Source: Nocardia terpenica (lineage in GTDB: Bacteria > Actinomycetota > Actinomycetes > Mycobacteriales > Mycobacteriaceae). From it: DNA of 64,000 bases. Location of the stretch: the NCBI RefSeq assembly GCF_013186535.1, contig NZ_JABMCZ010000003.1, positions 992,001 to 1,056,000 on the forward strand, written 5' to 3'. The notes beneath the pieces were generated by a model, which was given only the letters and a program-made list of their open reading frames with translations, was not told the origin of the DNA and ran no database searches. Shown here piece by piece: positions 47,708-55,469 of this stretch (position 1 is the first letter of the stretch; every line of letters starts with the position of its first letter). The translations under genes were made by a program, and so were the position numbers.

Positions 47708-48679
47708 TCAGCCCTTGTGCACCAGTGGGGACAGGGCCTTGCCTGCCAGTTCCAGGATGCCGGGCTCGTGGCCGTTGGCGACCATGTTCACGATGAGGCC
47801 GTCGACGCCGTGGTCGAGGACGCGGCGCTGGAACTGGTCGGCGACGTCGTCGGGGGTGCCGACGAACTGGCGGTCGGTCTGCGGCGGGACGCCGGGCATG
47901 TTGCGGGCCTGGCGGTCCAGGATTTCGCTCTGCAGCTTGCGGGCGCGGTCGCCGTCCTCGTCCAGGATCAGGAAGGCCAGGAAGCTGGTCTCCAGGGTCT
48001 CGGGATCGCGGCCGACCTCCGCGCAGCGCTGGCGCACCGCATCGATCTTGCGCGGCAGTTCGTTGGCGTCGCAGATGATGTTCAGATGGTCGCCGTAGCG
48101 GGCGGCCAGGCCGAAGGTCTTCTTCTCACCGCCGCCGCCGAGCATGATCGGCAGGTCGTCGCGGACGCGCGGCTCGTTCATGGCCTCGCGGGTGTGGTAC
48201 CACTTGCCGTCGAAGGTGGGGCGTTGCCCGCGCAGCATCGGGTGGATGATCTGCAGCGCCTCGTCGAGCCGCTCGAAACGCTCGGCGAAGGTGCCGAATT
48301 CGAAGCCGAGGGCGTTGTGCTCGAGCTCGAACCAGCCCGCGCCGATGCCCAGCACCGCCCGGCCGCCGCTGACCACGTCCAGCGTGGTGACGGCCTTCGC
48401 CAGCAGCGTCGGGTTCCGGTAGGTGTTGCCGGTGACCAAGGTGGACAACTGGATTCGCTCGGTCGCGGTCGCCAGACCGCCCAGCGCCGTATACGCCTCG
48501 AGCATCGGCTCGTCGGGGGTGCCGAGCCCCGGCAGCTGATAGAAGTGATCCATCACGAACGCGGAGTCGAATCCGGCCGCCTCCGCCTCCCGCGCCTGCG
48601 CGATCACCGAGGGGAACAACTCACGGGCCGTGGTCGCGTGACTGAAGTTCGGCATTTGATAGCCAAGGCGAATGCTCAT
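47708..48679 (-). CDS. F420-type LLM class oxidoreductase
   Basis: The 323-residue protein belongs to the LLM family: RLGYQMPNFSHATTARELFP, GFDSAFVMDHFYQLPGLG, LSTLVTGNTYRNPTLLAKAV, VVSGGRAVLGIGAGWFELEH and the C-terminal TDRQFVGTPDDVADQF. The HF pair after VMD and the GGGG EKKT loop fit the F420-binding subgroup common in mycolic-acid bacteria. It is monocistronic, separated by 86 bp from the next minus-strand gene upstream. Substrate unknown. Confidence 0.9.
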   Translation of the reverse strand: MSIRLGYQMPNFSHATTARELFPSVIAQAREAEAAGFDSAFVMDHFYQLPGLGTPDEPMLEAYTALGGLATATERIQLSTLVTGNTYRNPTLLAKAVTTLDVVSGGRAVLGIGAGWFELEHNALGFEFGTFAERFERLDEALQIIHPMLRGQRPTFDGKWYHTREAMNEPRVRDDLPIMLGGGGEKKTFGLAARYGDHLNIICDANELPRKIDAVRQRCAEVGRDPETLETSFLAFLILDEDGDRARKLQSEILDRQARNMPGVPPQTDRQFVGTPDDVADQFQRRVLDHGVDGLIVNMVANGHEPGILELAGKALSPLVHKG

Positions 48680-48765
48680 AGTTCAAAACTTAGGTACCCG
48701 CCCATACGCGGACAAGGGAACGTCCCGCCCTGGCAAGTCGGGCCGAATGCGTGTATTAAGGCGGC

Positions 48766-49038
48766 TCAGTCCTGCCCGGCGAGGTATTCGAGATACAGCG
48801 GCCGCAACACCTCGGCGATCTTGCCGTCCCCGGCATGCACATAGTCGTCGAGCATCGGCAGCACGTATTTGATGTCGGCCTCGCTCTCGCCCAGATCGCC
48901 GGCGGCGGCCTCGGCGGCGGGGATCTGCTCCAGCAGCCGCCAGAGGAACCTGATGTCGCCGTGCCGCGCGGCGTGCTTCACCGCGCGGTCGTGTAGCTCC
49001 TTGGACGACAGCTGCTCGAGCTCCCGGAGATCGGCCAT
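48766..49038 (-). CDS. Conserved hypothetical protein, 90 residues
   Basis: No named domain is recognised. The small acidic all-helical protein reads LRELEQLSSKELHDRAVKHA, RHGDIRFLWRLLEQIPAAEA and a C-terminal DDYVHAGDGKIAEVLRPLYL. There are no cysteines and no signal. Helical repeats of this kind are common in small actinobacterial partner proteins. It is divergent from the DUF488 gene with 67 bp between starts. Confidence 0.75.
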   Translation of the reverse strand: MADLRELEQLSSKELHDRAVKHAARHGDIRFLWRLLEQIPAAEAAAGDLGESEADIKYVLPMLDDYVHAGDGKIAEVLRPLYLEYLAGQD

Positions 49039-49105
49039 GGCTCGACTCTAACCGCTACCCGGCGCGCTGCTCGTCAGGAACGCGGTCCCGTGCTGCCATG
49101 GAGGT

Positions 49106-49498
49106 ATGACACCGCGGCCGGAGAAGAATGTACGAGTGAAAAGGGTCTACGACACACCGGATTCCACCGACGGCACCCGCGTGCTGGTGGATCGGCTCTG
49201 GCCCAGAGGCATCAGCAAACAGCGGGCACAGGTCGATGAATGGCTGCGCGACGTGGCGCCCACGAGCGAGCTGCGCCGGTGGTTCCACGCCGATCCGACG
49301 GCCCGGTGGGATGAATTCGCCGACCGATATCGGGACGAACTGGACGACGATCGGCACGCCCCCGAACTCGCCCGGCTGCATGACCTGCGCGCGTCCGGTC
49401 CGGTCACTCTGCTCACAGCGGTTTCGGAGCCGGCGCACAGCCATGTCGCCGTGCTGCTGCGGGTGCTGGCCGAGCCGCGCCCGGGCGGACGCTCGTGA
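49106..49498 (+). CDS. DUF488 family protein (YeaO-like)
   Basis: The 130-residue protein has the typical DUF488 order: VKRVYDTPDSTDGTRVLVDR, LWPRGISKQRAQVDEWLRDV, APTSELRRWFHADPTARWDE and PVTLLTAVSEPAHSHVAVLL. Family members are small soluble proteins with no proven function. An in-frame GTG at 49136 is an alternative start closer to the family N-terminus. It precedes the phoH2 leader region. Confidence 0.85.
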   Translation: MTPRPEKNVRVKRVYDTPDSTDGTRVLVDRLWPRGISKQRAQVDEWLRDVAPTSELRRWFHADPTARWDEFADRYRDELDDDRHAPELARLHDLRASGPVTLLTAVSEPAHSHVAVLLRVLAEPRPGGRS

Positions 49499-49785
49499 AC
49501 GAGATGTGCGTCACATCACCGGATTCCGGTCCGCGGCCGCTCGAGCCGCGGGTTTACGGGATATTCACCGACACGCTCGCCAACGCCCGAGCCGAAAAGA
49601 CCGAACGGCAGTAACGTCGGTGGTGCGGGCCGCGTCGGAGTGGCCCGTACGGGAGGTCCTGATCGTGACTGAGCAACTCAGTGCGAGGGGGCCGGCACCC
49701 GGCCCTCGGGTCCTGTGACCCCAGGGCGGACCGGTCCAGCGAGAACGCTCGTGCGGGTGTAGCACGAGCAACAAAGGAGCCCACC
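49499..49785. promoter_or_regulatory. Structured phoH2 leader region
   Basis: The 287 bases ahead of phoH2 contain two stable hairpins. One is 49684-49708 (CGAGGG and CCGG stems closed by CAC). The other is a perfect 8-bp stem GCTCGTGC/GCACGAGC at 49747-49769, ending just before the ribosome site AAAGGAG. Between them GGACCGGTCC is a 10-bp palindrome. A 32-codon frame from GTG 49622 to TGA 49718 is open but has no family match. Confidence 0.5.
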
Positions 49786-51180
49786 GTGACTGATGCACGC
49801 TCCGTCATCGCTCCCTCGAAAGCCCGCTCCGGAAAGAGCGGAGGCTCCGGAAAGGGAGCCAGCGCCTCTCGGTCCGGCCGATCCGGCCTGAAATCCTTCG
49901 TGATCGACACCTCGGTGCTGCTGTCGGACCCCTGGGCCGTCACGCGCTTCGGTGAGCACCATGTGGTGCTGCCGCTGGTGGTGATCAGCGAACTGGAGGC
50001 CAAACGCCATCATCACGAGCTCGGCTGGTTCGCGCGGGAGGCCCTGCGCATGCTGGACGATCTGCGCCTGATGCACGGCCGGCTGGACGAGCAGGTCCCG
50101 ATCGGCACCGAGGGCGGCACGCTGCAGGTGGAGCTGAACCACACCGATCCGGAGGTGCTCCCCGTCGGGTTCCGTACCGACACCAACGATTCCCGCATTC
50201 TCGCCTGCGCGCTGAACCTCGCGGCCGAGGGCAATTCGGTCGTGCTGGTCTCCAAGGACATTCCGATGCGGGTCAAGGCCGGTGCGGTCGGCCTGCACGC
50301 CGACGAATATCACGCGCAGGACGTCATCATCTCCGGCTGGACCGGCATGACCGAGCTCGACGTCAGTTCCGACTGCGTCGACAAGCTCTACGCCGACGGC
50401 GTGATCGACCTCGATGTGGCCCGAGACCTGCCCTGCCACACCGGTATTCGGCTCCTGGGGGCGGGCGGCAGCGCGCTGGCCCGGGTCACTCCCGACAAAC
50501 GGGTGCAGCTGGTCCGCGGCGACCGGGAGGCGTTCGGGCTGCACGGTCGCTCCGCCGAGCAGCGCATCGCCCTGGATCTGCTGCTGGACGAGAGCGTCGG
50601 CATCGTCTCGCTCGGCGGCAAGGCGGGCACCGGCAAATCGGCGCTGGCGCTGACGGCGGGTCTGGAGGCGGTGCTGGAGCGGCGCAGCCAGCGCAAGGTG
50701 GTGGTGTTCCGCCCACTGTACGCGGTCGGCGGCCAGGAACTCGGCTATCTGCCGGGGTCGGAGAGCGAGAAGATGGGCCCCTGGGCCCAGGCGGTTTTCG
50801 ACACCCTGGACGGGCTGGCCAGCCCGGAGGTAATGGAGGAGGTGCTCTCCCGCGGGATGCTGGAGGTGTTGCCGCTCACCCACATTCGGGGCCGGTCGCT
50901 GCACGACTCGTTCGTGATCGTCGACGAGGCGCAGTCGCTGGAGCGCAATGTGCTGCTGACGGTGCTGAGCCGGCTCGGCAGCGGCTCGCGGGTGGTGCTC
51001 ACCCACGACGTCGCCCAGCGCGACAACCTCCGCGTCGGGCGGCACGACGGCGTGGCGGCGGTGATCGAAAAGCTCAAGGGGCACCCGCTTTTCGCGCACA
51101 TCACGCTCACCCGCAGCGAGCGGTCGCCGATCGCGGCCCTGGTCACCGAGATGCTGGAGGAGTACGGACCGAACGCGTAG
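49786..51180 (+). CDS. phoH2: PIN-PhoH fusion protein (PhoH2)
   Basis: The 464-residue protein joins an N-terminal PIN ribonuclease domain to a PhoH NTPase domain. The PIN part has the acidic residues in FVIDTSVLLSDPWAV, ISELEAKRH and FRTDTNDSRILACALNL. The PhoH part has Walker A SLGGKAGTGKSALAL (about 276-284), SERSPIAALV near the end and Walker B DSFVIVDEAQSLE. Known homologues are sequence-specific RNA helicase/RNases that work as a toxin with a small PhoAT antitoxin encoded just upstream in mycobacteria. No overlapping antitoxin-like gene is evident here. The GTG start follows AAAGGAG. Confidence 0.94.
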   Translation: MTDARSVIAPSKARSGKSGGSGKGASASRSGRSGLKSFVIDTSVLLSDPWAVTRFGEHHVVLPLVVISELEAKRHHHELGWFAREALRMLDDLRLMHGRLDEQVPIGTEGGTLQVELNHTDPEVLPVGFRTDTNDSRILACALNLAAEGNSVVLVSKDIPMRVKAGAVGLHADEYHAQDVIISGWTGMTELDVSSDCVDKLYADGVIDLDVARDLPCHTGIRLLGAGGSALARVTPDKRVQLVRGDREAFGLHGRSAEQRIALDLLLDESVGIVSLGGKAGTGKSALALTAGLEAVLERRSQRKVVVFRPLYAVGGQELGYLPGSESEKMGPWAQAVFDTLDGLASPEVMEEVLSRGMLEVLPLTHIRGRSLHDSFVIVDEAQSLERNVLLTVLSRLGSGSRVVLTHDVAQRDNLRVGRHDGVAAVIEKLKGHPLFAHITLTRSERSPIAALVTEMLEEYGPNA

Positions 51181-51320
51181 TCGACGCGAAACGCACGAAT
51201 CGAGCAAATACTCGGTGTGTGGTTCATCTCACAATTGAAGGGTATATTTTCGCCGGTATCGGCCAGAGTTGCCGGGCGGTGTCGCGATGCTGCTCGGCAA
51301 TCACCTTCGAGAGGATGGAC

Positions 51321-51860
51321 ATGCACCACTTCGCTCGACGCACGGCTGCCATCACCATGACCATTGCCGCCGGGACCCTGGTGTTCACCGGTTGCAGCAA
51401 GAACAACAACAACAATTCGAGTGGTTCGGAGTCCAGCTCCAGTTCTGCTTCCGCGTCCGAGACGAGCGCGGGGACGTCCGCGACGAACGGCGCGGCGGGG
51501 GAGACCAAGATCCCCACCCCGAACGGCGAGATCGTCGTGTCGGGCCACATCCTGTCCAAGTACACCGAAATGGGCGGCCCGGCAGGCACGCTCGGCGCCC
51601 CCACCGGCGCGACGGTCAACGGCCCCAACGGCGGCATGTGCCAGGAGTTCACCGGCGGCGCCGTCTGCTGGAGCGACCCCACCGGCCCGCACGTGGTGTG
51701 GGGCGAGATCCGCAAGGCGTGGGACAACGACGGCGGCGTCAACGGCAAGCTCGGCTATCCGGTCAGCGACGAGAAGGACGTCGCGGGCGGCAAGGAGAGC
51801 GATTTCACCGGCGGCACCATCAGCTGGGTCAACCAGCAGATCTCGGTGACCACGAAGTAG
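51321..51860 (+). CDS. LGFP-repeat lipoprotein
   Basis: The 179-residue protein has a lipoprotein signal (ARRTAAITMTIAAGTLVFTG followed by Cys) and a long Asn/Ser-rich linker (NNNNNSSGSESSSSSASAS). The mature domain carries LGFP-type repeats: YTEMGGPAGTLGAPTGATVN, GGAVCWSDPTGPHVVWGEIR and GKLGYPVSDEKDVAGGKESD. LGFP repeats are thought to attach proteins to the arabinogalactan-mycolate layer of mycolic-acid bacteria, which supports the taxonomic guess. ATG 51321 is chosen because GAGAGG lies seven bases before it; ATG 51315 is too close. It sits between phoH2 and the desaturase gene. Confidence 0.9.
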   Translation: MHHFARRTAAITMTIAAGTLVFTGCSKNNNNNSSGSESSSSSASASETSAGTSATNGAAGETKIPTPNGEIVVSGHILSKYTEMGGPAGTLGAPTGATVNGPNGGMCQEFTGGAVCWSDPTGPHVVWGEIRKAWDNDGGVNGKLGYPVSDEKDVAGGKESDFTGGTISWVNQQISVTTK

Positions 51861-51968
51861 GCCGCCGACCGGCCCGAGCCTTCGTCCGTTTCTCACACTG
51901 GGATAACGAATGGTGTCGGCTCGGGCCGGATTCGTGCTTTGCCCCGTGCCCGTCGGTAGGTTGGCAGC

Positions 51969-52826
51969 GTGCAAACTCTCTTGACCGACCGCGAGTTGCT
52001 GGAATCGCTCGCGGCGGAGGTGGAAGTAAATCTGCGACGCCACATCGACGCGGCCGATGCGTGGCAGCCGCACGACTACGTGCCGTGGGACGACGGCCGC
52101 AACTTCGGCTTTCTGGGCGGAATCGATTGGGAGCCGGGGCAATCGGAGCTCGGTGAGGTCGCGAAGCTGGCGCTCACGGTGAGCGTGCTGATCGCCGACA
52201 ATCTGCCCTCCTACCACCGCGAGCTGGGCAAGCATCTGCGCACCGGGCCGTGGTGGCGCTGGGTGGGCCGCTGGACCGCCGAAGAGAACCGGCACGAGAT
52301 CATGATCCGCAACTACCTGATGGTGACCCGCGCGGTCGACCCGGTGGACCTGGAGCGGATGCGGATGGCGCACATGACCGCCGGATTCCGGCGTCCCGCA
52401 TTGCATTTGATCGATGTGCTGGCGGCCTGCGCCTTCGAGGAGACCGCGGCCGCGGTGCGGCACCGCAATACCGCCGCCCTCGGCGAGAACCCGATCGTGA
52501 CCGCGCTGTCCCACCGGATCGCCGCCGACGACGAGTTGCAGTCGGTGTTCTTCGCGAATCTGGTGGCCGCGGCCCTGGATCTGGCCCCGGATCAGGCCGT
52601 GCGCGCCATCGCCGACCGGGTCGCGGACTTCACCGTCCCGGAGGTGACGCTGATCGACGGCCGCAGCAGCACGCAGGTGCTGGCCGCGGCGGGCATCTAC
52701 GACCCGGCGCGCGAGGGCGAGCTGGTCTTCGCTCCGCTGCTGGAGCGCTGGAATGTGTTCTCCCGCACCGACTTCGGTGAGGCGGGGGAGTCGGCGCGCG
52801 CGGAACTGGCGCACCTGCGTCGCTGA
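51969..52826 (+). CDS. desA2: DesA2-type acyl-ACP desaturase
   Basis: The 285-residue protein is a ferritin-like di-iron acyl-[ACP] desaturase family member. The iron-ligand helices are WTAEENRHEI (E106, H109) and CAFEETAAAVRHRN (E158 with a later His). The rest follows the mycobacterial DesA2 plan (Rv1094, about 275 aa): HDYVPWDDGRNFGFLGG near the N-terminus and EVTLIDGRSSTQVLAAAGIY towards the end. DesA2 acts in unsaturation of fatty-acid or meromycolate precursors. It starts at a GTG. In M. tuberculosis it adjoins glyA; here phoH2 and the LGFP lipoprotein precede it. Confidence 0.9.
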   Translation: MQTLLTDRELLESLAAEVEVNLRRHIDAADAWQPHDYVPWDDGRNFGFLGGIDWEPGQSELGEVAKLALTVSVLIADNLPSYHRELGKHLRTGPWWRWVGRWTAEENRHEIMIRNYLMVTRAVDPVDLERMRMAHMTAGFRRPALHLIDVLAACAFEETAAAVRHRNTAALGENPIVTALSHRIAADDELQSVFFANLVAAALDLAPDQAVRAIADRVADFTVPEVTLIDGRSSTQVLAAAGIYDPAREGELVFAPLLERWNVFSRTDFGEAGESARAELAHLRR

Positions 52827-52924
52827 CGTATTTGCGTCTCACGGATGTGTGCTCGCATAGCTGCGCCCACATATTTCGTGCTCACATTTTTATGCCCACA
52901 TTTTTGTGCCCTGAAAGGGCGGGT

Positions 52925-52955
52925 GCTTCGCGCGACCGATGTCATCGCGCGAAGC
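52925..52955. terminator. Hairpin between desA2 and the TetR gene
   Basis: GCTTCGCGCGA (52925-52935) pairs perfectly with TCGCGCGAAGC (52945-52955) around a nine-base loop. It can terminate both convergent genes. The preceding 80 bases hold a degenerate direct repeat of GCCCACATTTTT. Confidence 0.8.
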
Positions 52956-52989
52956 GCTCGGGCGATTGCCAAATGAATGCTGATTACGT

Positions 52990-53907
52990 TTACGCGTCGG
53001 GCTTTTGAGGAACACTGTCACCCCTGTGGCGGGAGATGAGGACCCCGAGGCCGTCGAGAATACGATCGATCCCGAAGTGCAGGGCATTGTTCCGGTCGCC
53101 CGGCGCATCGGATTCGGCAAAAGCGGCGATGGTCGCGGGATAGCGATCCGCATGTGCCGCCAGGGTTTCCCCGAGCTGCCGAGTCATACCATCCTCCAAT
53201 TCCTCCCCACCCGCGCTCCGCGCCTGCTGCGCCAGACTCCGCGCATGCCCGGAAAGCAATGCGAGCGCATCCAATCGCTCAGCCCCACTGAGCCCACTAT
53301 CCCCCAACGGCTCGAGCCCGGCCTCGAACCACCCAACCTCACAGGGCCCCAACGGCCGCACCCCCACCGCCACCTCCAGCGCCCAAGGATGCGCACACAT
53401 CTGCTCGAAAACCGCCACCGCCCAAGCCCGTAACGCAACCCGCCAATACGCCTCCGCACCGTTCCCGGCACCCCCCTGCCCCACCACCGTTCCCACCCCC
53501 GCCGCATCCCCTTGCCCCAGCACGCTTCCCGCCCCTGACATACTTCCTGCCCCTGGCGTGCCTTCCGCCCCCGGCGTGCCTTTCGCGCTTGGCGTGCCTA
53601 CTGCCCCCGGCATGCCTCCGCGCTCCGGCCTGTCTCCCTGGTCCGGCGGAGCCGGGGCAGGGCCCAATGCTGCGTCCAGCATTAGTGCCGTCAGTTCTGC
53701 CTTGCCTGGGATGTAGCGGTAGAGGGCCATTTTGGCGCAGCCGAGGCGTTCGGCCAGGCGCTGCATGGACAGGCTGGCCAGGCCGTCGGCGTCGGCCAGG
53801 GCGATGGCCTCGGTGACTATGCGCTCCAGCGACAGCGAGGGCTTGGGGCCGCGCTTCGGGCGCGGCGATCCGCCCCACAGCAGTTCCAGGGTGGTGGGTG
53901 CCGACAT
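52990..53907 (-). CDS. TetR family regulator with hexapeptide-repeat linker
   Basis: The 305-residue protein has a TetR-type helix-turn-helix at about residues 20-70 (PSLSLERIVTEAIALADADG, LASLSMQRLAERLGCAKMAL, YRYIPGKAEL). Its ligand domain is of the TetR_C tetracycline-repressor-like class (YWRVALRAWAVAVFEQMCAH). Between them, residues 98-151 form nine hexapeptides of the type GTPGAE, encoded by an 18-bp minisatellite. This insertion is foreign to normal TetR proteins. The gene is divergent from an FAD monooxygenase gene with a clear dyad between them. Confidence 0.88.
   Translation of the reverse strand: MSAPTTLELLWGGSPRPKRGPKPSLSLERIVTEAIALADADGLASLSMQRLAERLGCAKMALYRYIPGKAELTALMLDAALGPAPAPPDQGDRPERGGMPGAVGTPSAKGTPGAEGTPGAGSMSGAGSVLGQGDAAGVGTVVGQGGAGNGAEAYWRVALRAWAVAVFEQMCAHPWALEVAVGVRPLGPCEVGWFEAGLEPLGDSGLSGAERLDALALLSGHARSLAQQARSAGGEELEDGMTRQLGETLAAHADRYPATIAAFAESDAPGDRNNALHFGIDRILDGLGVLISRHRGDSVPQKPDA
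53455..53616. repeat. 18-bp intragenic minisatellite in the TetR gene
   Basis: Nine in-frame units encode GMPGAV, GTPSAK, GTPGAE, GTPGAG, SMSGAG, SVLGQG, DAAGVG, TVVGQG and GAGNGA on the minus strand. The first four are well conserved and the rest diverge. Copy number is likely to vary between strains. Confidence 0.85.
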
Positions 53908-53966
53908 GCTGTCCATCCTTGCCGAAACGGCTCTTGACGAGAAACTGCGTCCATCGTACTCTAATT

Positions 53967-53983
53967 TGCGTCCGACAGACGCA
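53967..53983. promoter_or_regulatory. TetR operator candidate
   Basis: TGCGTC-N5-GACGCA is a perfect 6-bp dyad between the divergent TetR and monooxygenase genes. An additional TGCGTC half-site occurs at 53946, about 21 bp away. Confidence 0.75.
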
Positions 53984-54007
53984 GTTAAACGAAAGCGATG
54001 CCCCACC

Positions 54008-55228
54008 ATGCGTGACCAGACCGTTCTCATCTCCGGCGCGAGCGTCGCCGGTCCCGCGCTGGCCTACTGGCTGCGCCGCTACGGCTACGCCGTCACCGTC
54101 GTGGAGCGCGCGTCCGCCCTGCGCGCGGGCGGCCAGGCCATCGACTTCAAGGGCCGCACCCAGCGCACCGTCGTCGAGCGGATGGGGATGTGGGAGGAGA
54201 TCGGGGAGCGGCAGACCGGTCGCACCGACATGGTCTTCGTCGACGCCGACGGCAACCGCCGCGCGGAACTGTCCGGCGAATTCCTCGGCGGCGATGTCGA
54301 GATCCTGCGCGGCGACCTGGCCGAGATCTTCCACGGGCACACCGCCGCCGACTGCGAATACCTCTTCGGCGATTCGATCACCGCGCTGACCGACACAGGG
54401 CACGGCGTCCACGTCGAATTCGAGCACGCCCCCGCGCGCACCTTCGACCTCGTCTTCGGCTGCGACGGCATCCATTCCGCGGTGCGGCGACTGGCGTTCG
54501 GCCCGGAGCGTGACTACGTCGATCACCTCGGCTACTACTACTGCGTGGCGGGCGCGCCGGGCTGGGGGCACGATCCGGCGCGGCGAACCCGCAATACCGC
54601 GCTCGCCTGGCACGCGCCGGGGCGGCTCGCCATCGAGGGCGGGTCGAAGGCGTCGCAGATGTATATGTTCGCCTCGCCCGAGCTCGATCTCGACCGGCAC
54701 GATATCGCCGCGCAGCGCCGCCTGGTCGCCGAGAAATTCGTGCCGCTCGGCGGCCGTTTCGCCGATATGGTGGCCGAACTCGACGCGCTGCCGGACTTCT
54801 ATCTCGACTCGCTGAGCCGGGTCCGGATGAAGGGCCGCTGCACCACCGGGCGCGTCGCCCTGGTCGGCGATGCGGGATACGGCAATACGCTGGGCGGGCT
54901 CGGCACCGGGCTGGCCGTCGTCGGCGCGTATGTGCTGGCCGGTGAACTGGCCGCCGCCGATGGCGAGCACACCGTCGCCTTCGCCCGCTACGACGAGATC
55001 ATGCGCCGCTACGCCAAGCTCGCCGACAATGCCAGCGCCGGTCGATTCCTGGCGCCGCGGACCGGCTGGGGGGTGCGGCTGCGCAACTGGTTCGTCGAGT
55101 CGCGGGCGTTCGGGCTGATGCTGAAGATGACCGACGACGCGACCAACGATATCGACCTGCGCGACTATCCGAGTGAGCTCGGATATCCGGCCTCCGACCG
55201 GGGTTCTCGAGAACTACTCGAGGGTTGA
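54008..55228 (+). CDS. FAD-dependent monooxygenase (TetX/rifampicin-monooxygenase type)
   Basis: The 406-residue class A flavoprotein has GASVAGPALAYWLRRYGYAV with VVERAS at the N-terminus, the DG motif VFGCDGIHSAVRRL and the GD motif VALVGDAGYGNTLGGLG. It resembles the TetX-like group, which often inactivates or tailors polycyclic antibiotics, but general FAD hydroxylases share these motifs. The divergent TetR regulator and shared operator imply induction by a small molecule. Resistance is a possible but unproven role. Confidence 0.9.
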   Translation: MRDQTVLISGASVAGPALAYWLRRYGYAVTVVERASALRAGGQAIDFKGRTQRTVVERMGMWEEIGERQTGRTDMVFVDADGNRRAELSGEFLGGDVEILRGDLAEIFHGHTAADCEYLFGDSITALTDTGHGVHVEFEHAPARTFDLVFGCDGIHSAVRRLAFGPERDYVDHLGYYYCVAGAPGWGHDPARRTRNTALAWHAPGRLAIEGGSKASQMYMFASPELDLDRHDIAAQRRLVAEKFVPLGGRFADMVAELDALPDFYLDSLSRVRMKGRCTTGRVALVGDAGYGNTLGGLGTGLAVVGAYVLAGELAAADGEHTVAFARYDEIMRRYAKLADNASAGRFLAPRTGWGVRLRNWFVESRAFGLMLKMTDDATNDIDLRDYPSELGYPASDRGSRELLEG

Positions 55229-55271
55229 CGGATTTATGAAACACGAAAGGGTTGCCTGCGATTAACCAGTA

Positions 55272-55288
55272 ACCGCTCGATGAGCGGT
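55272..55288. promoter_or_regulatory. Small hairpin before the 26-residue gene
   Basis: ACCGCTC-GAT-GAGCGGT is a perfect 7-bp stem with a three-base loop, 21 bp upstream of the tiny gene's ATG. Confidence 0.5.
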
Positions 55289-55309
55289 CTACACGAAAGG
55301 AGAACGCTC

Positions 55310-55390
55310 ATGGTTATCGGCGATCTGTCACAGCTGCTGGACTTCGTCCTCAAGCTCTTCGGTCAGGGACGCAGCGTCATCGGCGTCTGA
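55310..55390 (+). CDS. Small amphipathic protein, 26 residues, unknown
   Basis: GAAAGGAGAACGCTC gives an excellent ribosome site for an ATG that opens a 26-codon frame: MVIGDLSQLLDFVLKLFGQG then RSVIGV. It would form one amphipathic helix with Leu/Val/Phe on one face. A strong hairpin follows 25 bp later. Size, ribosome site and terminator together argue for a true micro-gene. Similar very short actinobacterial peptides are known, but I cannot name this one. Confidence 0.6.
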   Translation: MVIGDLSQLLDFVLKLFGQGRSVIGV

Positions 55391-55415
55391 TGCATCCGGC
55401 TCAATTGAATACCAG

Positions 55416-55458
55416 GGCGCGCAAGTACCCGACCATGTCCGGGAGGTACCTGCGCGCC
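55416..55458. terminator. Bidirectional terminator
   Basis: GGCGCGCAAGTACC (55416-55429) pairs with GGTACCTGCGCGCC (55445-55458), with one mismatch in fourteen. It lies between the 26-residue gene and the convergent fumC. Confidence 0.85.
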
Positions 55459-55469
55459 GACATATCCGG

